Assembly (NCBI GenBank): GCA_938045615.1
Contig: CALIBC010000089.1
Coordinates: 1 to 6,129, forward strand
Direction: 5' to 3'
Source: an uncultured Clostridia bacterium
GTDB taxonomy: Bacteria; Bacillota; Clostridia; Peptostreptococcales; Anaerovoracaceae
Length of the DNA: 6,129 bases
Shown: piece after piece, positions 1-4,058 of the stretch
Layout: every line of letters starts with the position of its first letter
Numbering within the stretch: position 1 is the first letter of the stretch
The notes under the pieces: model-generated
Databases searched by the model: none
Told to the model about the DNA's origin: nothing
Seen by the model: the letters and a program-made list of their open reading frames with translations, nothing else
Position numbers and translations under genes: made by a program

Positions 1-188
1 TCCGCTAATCCGTTAATCAATCGTGTTATTGTGGTCTTCCCGCAGCCGCTCCCGCCGGTCAATACAAGAAGTTCGCCCTCTTCTATATTGAGATTAATAT
101 GACGAATACTTTCTGTTTCCGCTCCCGGATACTTAAAAGATACATTTTCAAACTGGATAGCGGACCGCTTTGCTTTATTATTTTCCAT
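1..188 (-). CDS. ECF transporter ATP-binding protein, N-terminal part (runs off window)
   Basis: This is the energising ATPase of an energy-coupling factor (ECF) importer. It is cytoplasmic and hydrolyses ATP to drive the EcfT/S-component membrane complex. Only the first 62 codons are present, and the gene continues beyond base 1. The residues seen are the ABC opening 'IQFENVSFKYPG' (11-22), with Tyr20 in the A-loop position, and a Walker A motif GGSGCGKT at 45-52 with catalytic Lys51. The start is ATG at 188, overlapping the TAA stop of the upstream T gene by one base (TAATG). An AAAGGA at 199-204, inside the end of the T gene, serves as its ribosome binding site. The phrase 'LTGGSGCGKTT' is common in the double-ATPase proteins that accompany MptD-type S components, but the second half is outside the window, so single versus tandem ATPase is unresolved. 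The ABC ATPase call is secure; the ECF assignment comes from the neighbours. Confidence 0.9.
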   Translation of the reverse strand, partial: MENNKAKRSAIQFENVSFKYPGAETESIRHINLNIEEGELLVLTGGSGCGKTTITRLINGLA

Positions 189-865
189 TACGCAATTGTC
201 CTTTCCAGTACAAAATAGAGTACTGTCACACAAACAGCAATCATGCACATGATCCAATCCCTTGTTTGAAATTCTATTTTCCTGCGGCAGGTATGCTTCC
301 CCGGATTTCCAATCCCCCTGCTTTCAGCAGAGGCGGCAAGTTCTTCTGCTATCCTTGACGAGCGGAAAATAACAGGCGTAACAATATATTCCATTGCGTC
401 CAGAGGATGTTTCCACGACAGCAGCTTCCGCAGCCGAAGTGAGGCAAACACATCAGAAAACTCACTGCAAACAGTAGGAAAGAAGCGCAGCATAAAGGTT
501 ACGGGCAGCGCAATCCCATCGGGAGCATGGATTTTCTTGAAAACTGCAACAACCTCTCCTGGTGGCATACCAATGACAGGCTGTGCTGCCATACCCATCA
601 CCATGATACGAAGCACCATGAACAGAAACATTTCCGGCATCAGGAAAGTAATACCCCGTTCATCTGAAAGCAGCCGCAGCACAATGAAAACACCACAGGC
701 GGTCAGATACTCTATCGTCTGTCTGCCAAAGCCCTGAACAATCAAATATACACTTAAAATGCCCAACAGTGCATATATTAAAATGTCGCTTGTGAGCACC
801 CCCACAAGCGACATCGTAAGAACTATGACAAGCAATTTGGTCCGAAAATCAAACTCTACATTCAT
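188..865 (-). CDS. ECF transporter transmembrane component (EcfT/CbiQ family)
   Basis: This is the membrane T protein that couples the ATPase to the substrate-binding S component in an ECF importer. The 225 residues are within the usual EcfT length. Hydrophobic segments lie near residues 10-44, 53-66, 75-93 and 203-220. Two conserved basic coupling-helix motifs are visible: 'ASLRLRK' at 141-147 and 'AESRG' at 180-184, which corresponds to the Ala-Arg-Gly signature that contacts the ATPase. 'LPVTFMLRFFP' at 120-130 is also typical of the family. The gene begins three bases after the S-component stop. Its leader has only a weak GGGGTG upstream, so translation is probably coupled to the S gene. 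Its stop overlaps the ATPase start. It may be dedicated to this S component (group I arrangement), as S, T and A are adjacent. Confidence 0.9.
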   Translation of the reverse strand: MNVEFDFRTKLLVIVLTMSLVGVLTSDILIYALLGILSVYLIVQGFGRQTIEYLTACGVFIVLRLLSDERGITFLMPEMFLFMVLRIMVMGMAAQPVIGMPPGEVVAVFKKIHAPDGIALPVTFMLRFFPTVCSEFSDVFASLRLRKLLSWKHPLDAMEYIVTPVIFRSSRIAEELAASAESRGIGNPGKHTCRRKIEFQTRDWIMCMIAVCVTVLYFVLERTIA

Positions 866-868
866 AAT

Positions 869-1474
869 TTATTTAATCACCCCGCTTTTTCTGAAGTGCT
901 TTACAATCAGTTTGTTGCTGATCATACAGCCCAGAATAGCCAGAACGGCGGTGACAGCCAGGCTCAAAAGGACATACTTCGGATCTGTGTAATACCTTGT
1001 CTGCATCTGAATCTGCTGTTCACTGACACCAGTGGCGAGGAATGCTTCCTTGAAAAACCAGATTTCTGACATGCCATGTGCCGCACGAACCAGTGCTGTA
1101 ATCACCCATGAAACAGATACCCGCCTGATATCGTGATAGGTGTCCTTTCCCCACATGGAAAGTTCTGTGATCATGCCGCCCCCCAGAAACCATGGAATCA
1201 TAAAGGGACCCATCATCAGCCCGGCAACAATCGCCCACATGATATTGTAGACAAGAGCGGGGCCATGCTTGCCGACTTTCATACACATATAAACATAGAA
1301 CGGTGCAAGAATAAGCGCTGCTCCAGCGGCGTTAAAAATCATAGAGTAGAACAGAGACGCCCCCGTCAGGATTGAATAAGCCATAAATACAACAAACATG
1401 ATTGCACAGAAAATACCAATGATTGCTGCGTCTTTGACAGTATATTTATTTCCTGTCGACTGTTCATTTCCCAT
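869..1474 (-). CDS. ECF transporter S component, MptD/Trep_Strep family
   Basis: This is a small integral membrane protein that should bind the transported micronutrient and dock on the EcfT/EcfA module encoded just downstream. The 201 residues match the usual S-component size of about 190-200. Hydrophobic segments lie near 15-37, 45-64, 73-100, 120-132 and 166-186. The stretches 'VKDAAIIGIFCAIMF' (13-27), 'LAPFYVYMCMKVGKHG' (56-71) and 'GGGMITEL' (98-105) resemble the MptD/Trep_Strep family of putative S components. The substrate of that family is not firmly established, so none is assigned. The start is ATG at 1474, with a strong AGGAGG at 1482-1488. It is the first transporter gene downstream of an AraC-type regulator on the same strand, which suggests the regulator controls it. 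The ECF S-component call is strong; the exact subfamily is by recognition of sequence style only. Confidence 0.83.
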   Translation of the reverse strand: MGNEQSTGNKYTVKDAAIIGIFCAIMFVVFMAYSILTGASLFYSMIFNAAGAALILAPFYVYMCMKVGKHGPALVYNIMWAIVAGLMMGPFMIPWFLGGGMITELSMWGKDTYHDIRRVSVSWVITALVRAAHGMSEIWFFKEAFLATGVSEQQIQMQTRYYTDPKYVLLSLAVTAVLAILGCMISNKLIVKHFRKSGVIK

Positions 1475-1481
1475 TTAAAAA

Positions 1482-1490
1482 TCCTCCTTT
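1482..1490 (-). promoter_or_regulatory. Ribosome binding site of the ECF S-component gene
   Basis: The minus strand reads AAAGGAGGA, a near-perfect anti-Shine-Dalgarno match, seven bases before the ATG at 1474. It fixes the start of the transporter operon. It is far stronger than the sites in front of the T and A genes, which fits coupled translation of the downstream genes. Confidence 0.8.
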
Positions 1491-1501
1491 ACTTTGCAGA
1501 A

Positions 1502-1519
1502 AGTTAGAAATTACTAACT
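1502..1519. promoter_or_regulatory. 18-bp near-perfect palindrome, candidate operator of the ECF operon
   Basis: The arms AGTTAG and CTAACT flank a six-base AT-rich centre, giving 16 of 18 symmetric positions. The palindrome lies in the 112-bp gap between the regulator gene and the S-component gene, about 12 bp upstream of the S-gene ribosome binding site on the minus strand. A possible weak -35 (TTGACT, minus strand, 1532-1537) lies upstream, with no good -10 at the right spacing. That would fit an activator-dependent promoter. No terminator is evident in this gap, so read-through from the regulator gene is also possible. A role as operator is inferred from position and symmetry only. AraC proteins more often bind direct repeats, so a different regulator or a mere hairpin is possible. 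Confidence 0.35.
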
Positions 1520-1586
1520 GTCCAAAAAATAAGTCAATTCAAGCAATCTGCCTGCTTTTATCCGACGGGGAGTATTTTAATGCAGC

Positions 1587-2648
1587 TCAGATTTCCTCTC
1601 CACTCCATACAGGTACTGTTCTATCCAAATGGACTCTCTTTCTAAATTCTGTCGGAGAGCTTCCATACTTTTCCTTAAAGGCAGAAGTAAATTTACTTGG
1701 ATTTTCATACCCAATTTTACCTGCTATCTCCGTTACCGACAGTTTTGTTTTTAGCAGCATTTTCTGGGCAACCTGAAGCCGGTAAGTTCGGAGATAGGAA
1801 TAAATAGAGGTTCCATAGATCCCCCGGAAATATTTTTTCAACGCCGTTGTAGAAATCTCAAATTTTTGAGAAAGCTGTTCTATTGTGTGATGGATTGTTA
1901 AATCCTCTGTGATATAAAACGCTACTTCCTTAACCAAAGCGACTTGATTTTGATTGAAATAATTTGTCTGCAATACTTCTTTCTCCGTATTGAGATCGCT
2001 TAAAAAAAGAAGTAATTCCAGTATTTTGATTTTCATGTATCCCGGCTTTCTCTTTTCCCGAACATGATAGAGCTCTGAAAAAATATGTTCAATAGATGGA
2101 TTGGTGCGCATGATACAGCATCGGTTGCCGTCACATATGTATTTTTGAATGTAATACAGATCAATATTCAGCAGTTCCATAATTTGCCGCATTTCTGGCA
2201 ATAATTCATCCAGATTGATGATAATGGAAATACCATGATAATGATTCAAAGGAAAGCACGCATTTGATTTTTTCTTCATCATAGCACTGATGGATAAATC
2301 TCCCTCTGCCATATAACAACAACTGTTTTCACCAAAGCTGCACTCAAAACGCCCGATCCGACAATGATTGATTTCTATCCCATTGCTTGCAGAGACCTGG
2401 TTCTGGTTACAATATCCCATGTGTATATCGTTATAATAAAGCTCAATGCTTGGAAAAACCTGATAGACTGTAATTTCCCCATGTCCTGTTTCATTTGACA
2501 GTTTGAAAATTTTACAGTCCTGACGTAGTTCATCTTCGACTTCTTCCAGAGAACCATATAGCTTCGTTCCCTCAAATTCATCCGACAATTCAGTTTTTGA
2601 TAATATTTCAATTACACTGGTGAATACCTGTTTTTCATAGGTCAGCAC
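1587..2648 (-). CDS. AraC-family transcriptional regulator of the ECF operon
   Basis: This DNA-binding regulator has a C-terminal AraC/XylS double helix-turn-helix. Counting from the GTG start (353 residues), the first HTH spans about 253-278 ('TIEQLSQKFEISTTALKKYF') and the second about 303-336 ('SVTEIAGKIGYENPSKF' through 'YGSSPTEF'), both with classic spacing. The N-terminal half of roughly 240 residues is a sensor region of unknown ligand. It contains the motif 'INHCRIGRFE', seen in a group of clostridial AraC proteins, and is cysteine-rich. A TTG at 2654 is in frame but lies one base from AGGAGG (2656-2661). The GTG at 2648, seven bases from it, is the better start. The gene precedes and is co-oriented with the ECF genes, so it probably activates them in response to the transported compound. 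Its native upstream DNA is missing: an IS end begins about 15-20 bp above its ribosome binding site. Confidence 0.88.
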   Translation of the reverse strand: MLTYEKQVFTSVIEILSKTELSDEFEGTKLYGSLEEVEDELRQDCKIFKLSNETGHGEITVYQVFPSIELYYNDIHMGYCNQNQVSASNGIEINHCRIGRFECSFGENSCCYMAEGDLSISAMMKKKSNACFPLNHYHGISIIINLDELLPEMRQIMELLNIDLYYIQKYICDGNRCCIMRTNPSIEHIFSELYHVREKRKPGYMKIKILELLLFLSDLNTEKEVLQTNYFNQNQVALVKEVAFYITEDLTIHHTIEQLSQKFEISTTALKKYFRGIYGTSIYSYLRTYRLQVAQKMLLKTKLSVTEIAGKIGYENPSKFTSAFKEKYGSSPTEFRKRVHLDRTVPVWSGEEI

Positions 2649-2654
2649 TGCCAA

Positions 2655-2663
2655 TCCTCCTTT
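2655..2663 (-). promoter_or_regulatory. Ribosome binding site that selects the GTG start of the AraC gene
   Basis: The minus strand reads AAAGGAGGA. Its AGGAGG core (2656-2661) is one base from an in-frame TTG at 2654 but seven bases from the GTG at 2648. The spacing favours GTG and shortens the protein by two residues. Confidence 0.7.
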
Positions 2664-2673
2664 GCTTTCTATA

Positions 2674-2704
2674 ACTATAGTAAACGATATTAATAAATTT
2701 ACTT
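2674..2704 (+). repeat. Left terminal inverted repeat of the IS630-family element
   Basis: This 31-bp sequence begins ACTATAGTAAACGA and ends TTTACTT. It matches the reverse complement of 3812-3842 at 23 of 31 positions, with the outer 14 bases differing at one position. The outermost eight bases, ACTATAGT, are themselves palindromic, so the exact tip is ambiguous. The TA at 2676-2677 is the likely flanking target dinucleotide. Confidence 0.78.
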
Positions 2705-2732
2705 TGAAGTAATAATTGATATATGGTATGAT
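2704..2732 (+). promoter_or_regulatory. Sigma-70-type promoter of the IS transposase
   Basis: A -35 box TTGAAG (2704-2709; four of six consensus bases) is followed by a 17-bp AT-rich spacer and a -10 box TATGAT (2727-2732; five of six). Transcription would start near 2739-2740, leaving a leader of only about 14 bases before the ATG at 2754, with no clear ribosome binding site. The short leader would keep transposase translation low. Confidence 0.6.
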
Positions 2733-2753
2733 CTAAATGGATGATCGTGCCAT

Positions 2754-3263
2754 ATGAATAATCGCAAGTATCATACCGCCCCAGAAGCCCTTCTTGCTCA
2801 AGGTCAAGCAATTATGTCGTCTTCCGAGGAGTCCAAGTATTTGTTTCGTGTATTTGCTGTCAACATGGTTCTTTCAGGCACTCCCGCTTCGCAGGTGGGT
2901 GCATCTGCAGGATTTACAAAAGCTGCTGTTACAGGATGGGTTAAAACAGTTGATGAACAAGGCTTCGAAGCACTCAGACCTCGGCAAAGAGCTGGTCGGC
3001 CATCCAAATTGACAGAGGATCAGCTGAAAGAAATCGATTTGATTCTTCAAAGTGATCCTAAGAGCCAGGGCTTTAAGGTCTGGGACGGTCCCTCACTTTC
3101 TTCATATATCAAGTCTAAGTATAACATTGATATATGCGTCAGGCAGTGTCAGCGGATCTTCCGAAACCTCGGATACTCACGAATTCGTCCTCAGCCATAT
3201 CCCAGTAAAGGATATGAAGATACAGAAGAACGTGAATCCTTTAAAAAAAACGCGTCGAAATAG
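2754..3263 (+). CDS. IS630-family transposase, N-terminal DNA-binding part (OrfA)
   Basis: This is the DNA-binding half of the transposase that recognises the IS ends. It has a helix-turn-helix at about residues 40-68 ('SGTPASQVGASAGFTKAAV'), the typical linker 'GRPSKLT' at 81-87, and a second winged-helix-like region at about 88-146. That second region ends in 'RNLGYSRIRP', characteristic of IS630 transposases. The frame stops at 3261-3263, just after an A8 run, before any catalytic residue. On its own it is 169 residues without catalytic capacity. Joined to the downstream frame by a -1 shift it gives a protein of about 354 residues, the normal length for this family. The ATG at 2754 follows the promoter closely. 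OrfA alone might bind the IS ends and act as an inhibitor, but this is inference. Confidence 0.85.
   Translation: MNNRKYHTAPEALLAQGQAIMSSSEESKYLFRVFAVNMVLSGTPASQVGASAGFTKAAVTGWVKTVDEQGFEALRPRQRAGRPSKLTEDQLKEIDLILQSDPKSQGFKVWDGPSLSSYIKSKYNIDICVRQCQRIFRNLGYSRIRPQPYPSKGYEDTEERESFKKNASK
3243..3251 (+). other. Putative -1 ribosomal frameshift site (A8 run) in the transposase
   Basis: In the OrfA frame the codons read TTT AAA AAA AAC, containing the heptamer A_AAA_AAC (3245-3251). Slipping back one base continues AAA CGC GTC GAA ATA GAG into the catalytic frame. That frame is closed by a TAA at 3242-3244 immediately upstream, so the crossing must occur in this run. A 6-bp stem (CCTGAT, 3277-3282, with ATCAGG, 3291-3296) lies about 25 bases downstream, farther than usual for a stimulator. 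A genuine one-base deletion in the A run would look the same, so programmed shifting is unproven. Confidence 0.55.
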
Positions 3264-3817
3264 AGCAGGACAAATCCCTGATCCTTGTATATCAGGACGA
3301 GGTTCACTTTCAAATCCAGACTACGGTAACATCTGCCTGGTACAAAAAAGGAAGTGCACCGACAGTCAAATCTTTTCCGGGACGATTCAAGGCTTCCTAC
3401 AGTGGTTTTGTTATCCCGGAAAGCGGTGAGTTGTTTGCCTGCAAGCCTGAAACATTCAACTATGAGACGACGATTATCTCCATTAGGGCGTTTCTGGAAG
3501 CGCATCCAGCCCCAGTTGGCAAGAAATATGCCCTCGTAATGGATAATGCTCCGTGGCACAAAAAGACAATTCGCCTTGTTGAAACGGAGAAGCAACCTGA
3601 ATATGCAGATATCCGGGAAAGTGTTACTTTTATAAAATTGCCGCCTTATTCGCCGGATCTTAATCCGATCGAGCAAGTATGGCGTGTAACACGGCGTGAA
3701 AACACTCACAATGTTTTCTTCGCTACACTGTCCATGCTTGAGGAAACTGTTGACTCTGCTTTTGCGTCATGGGCTCAGCCAAATGATCAACTTAGGTCTC
3801 TGTGCTCTTTTAAGTAA
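3248..3817 (+). CDS. IS630-family transposase, C-terminal DDE catalytic part (OrfB)
   Basis: This is the RNase H-like catalytic half of the transposase, responsible for strand cleavage and transfer at TA targets. Numbered on the frameshifted fusion, the acidic triad is Asp182 in 'VYQDEVHF', Asp264 in 'VMDNAPWH' and Glu307 in 'SPDLNPIEQVW', all in the classic IS630 DDE_3 context. The frame has no credible start codon before Asp182 (the first usable TTG is at 3431, beyond it), so it must be made by frameshifting from the upstream frame. The 189 residues plus about 165 upstream give a normal-length enzyme. The stop at 3815-3817 lies inside the right terminal repeat, as is usual in compact IS elements. 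All catalytic motifs look intact, so the element could be active if the frameshift works. Confidence 0.85.
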   Translation, partial: KRVEIEQDKSLILVYQDEVHFQIQTTVTSAWYKKGSAPTVKSFPGRFKASYSGFVIPESGELFACKPETFNYETTIISIRAFLEAHPAPVGKKYALVMDNAPWHKKTIRLVETEKQPEYADIRESVTFIKLPPYSPDLNPIEQVWRVTRRENTHNVFFATLSMLEETVDSAFASWAQPNDQLRSLCSFK

Positions 3818-3842
3818 AAATAATTTTGTCGTTAACTATAGT
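3812..3842 (-). repeat. Right terminal inverted repeat of the IS630-family element
   Basis: Read on the minus strand, this begins ACTATAGTTAACGA and ends TTTTTACTT, matching the left repeat (2674-2704) at 23 of 31 positions. It includes the transposase stop codon. The TA at 3839-3840 is the likely flanking target dinucleotide. The tip forms the longer palindrome AACTATAGTT (3834-3843) on this side. Confidence 0.78.
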
Positions 3843-4058
3843 TCAAAGTTCTCAAGAACCATGCTGAGTATTCTTAAGGTGACGCAGAATGGAAATAAAC
3901 CCGTCTGGAGAATGATTCCTCTTCAAAATTTTTCGGAAGAATCTGATATTGATTGGTCACAATCCATTCATGAGATCGACCTTCAGCTCTACCGTAAGTA
4001 CGGCCTTGATGAGAAGGAAATTGACTTTATCGAAACGCATGTAAAGGAGATGACATAA
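3841..4058 (+). pseudogene. 3' remnant of an Eco57I-like restriction-modification methyltransferase
   Basis: About 71 codons survive, from 'SKFSRTMLSILK' to the TAA at 4056-4058. The sequence 'MIPLQNF', then 'DIDWSQSIHEIDLQLYRKYGL' shortened here to its key parts (IDWS, LYRKYGL), and 'EKEIDFIE' are the characteristic C-terminal tail of Eco57I-family adenine methyltransferases in R-M loci. Such proteins are usually 500 residues or more. The catalytic NPPY motif, the SAM-binding motif and any recognition domain are therefore absent. Homology starts directly at the IS right end, so the break coincides with the transposon. The frame stays open back into the IS to an ATG at 3696, and an internal ATG lies at 3861, but neither would give a methyltransferase. 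The stop overlaps the start of the helicase gene (TAATG), showing they once formed an operon with coupled translation. Confidence 0.8.

Larger units (their letters stand above)
2678..3838 (+). mobile_element. IS630-family insertion sequence
   Basis: This is a complete-looking element of about 1.16 kb. It carries imperfect 31-bp terminal inverted repeats, an internal promoter and one transposase encoded in two frames. The boundaries are set on the assumption that the TA dinucleotides at 2676-2677 and 3839-3840 are the target-site duplication typical of the IS630/Tc1/mariner group. The palindromic tip allows a shift of a few bases. The left flank is the leader of an AraC gene and the right flank is the 3' part of a methyltransferase gene, so the element sits at a rearrangement junction. 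No second copy is visible in the window. Confidence 0.85.

Noticed and set aside
1536..1559. Possible terminator hairpin (AAGCA and TGCTT followed by TTTTA) between the AraC and S genes
   Set aside because: The stem is five base pairs, largely AT, and the T-run follows on the plus strand, which is the wrong direction for the minus-strand genes here.
3191..3709. A 172-codon minus-strand open frame across the transposase
   Set aside because: It lies antisense to the clear DDE catalytic region, has no recognisable motifs and no ribosome binding site. It is a shadow of the real gene.
3846..3860. Small hairpin GTTCT/AGAAC just right of the IS
   Set aside because: It has a two-base loop and no T-run. 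It lies within the methyltransferase remnant coding sequence and is best read as coincidental.
3696..4058. A 120-codon plus-strand frame starting inside the transposase and running into the methyltransferase tail, as a single gene
   Set aside because: The first half is the transposase read in the wrong frame plus the IS end. Only the part from about 3841 matches a methyltransferase. It is kept as a pseudogene remnant, not a fusion gene.
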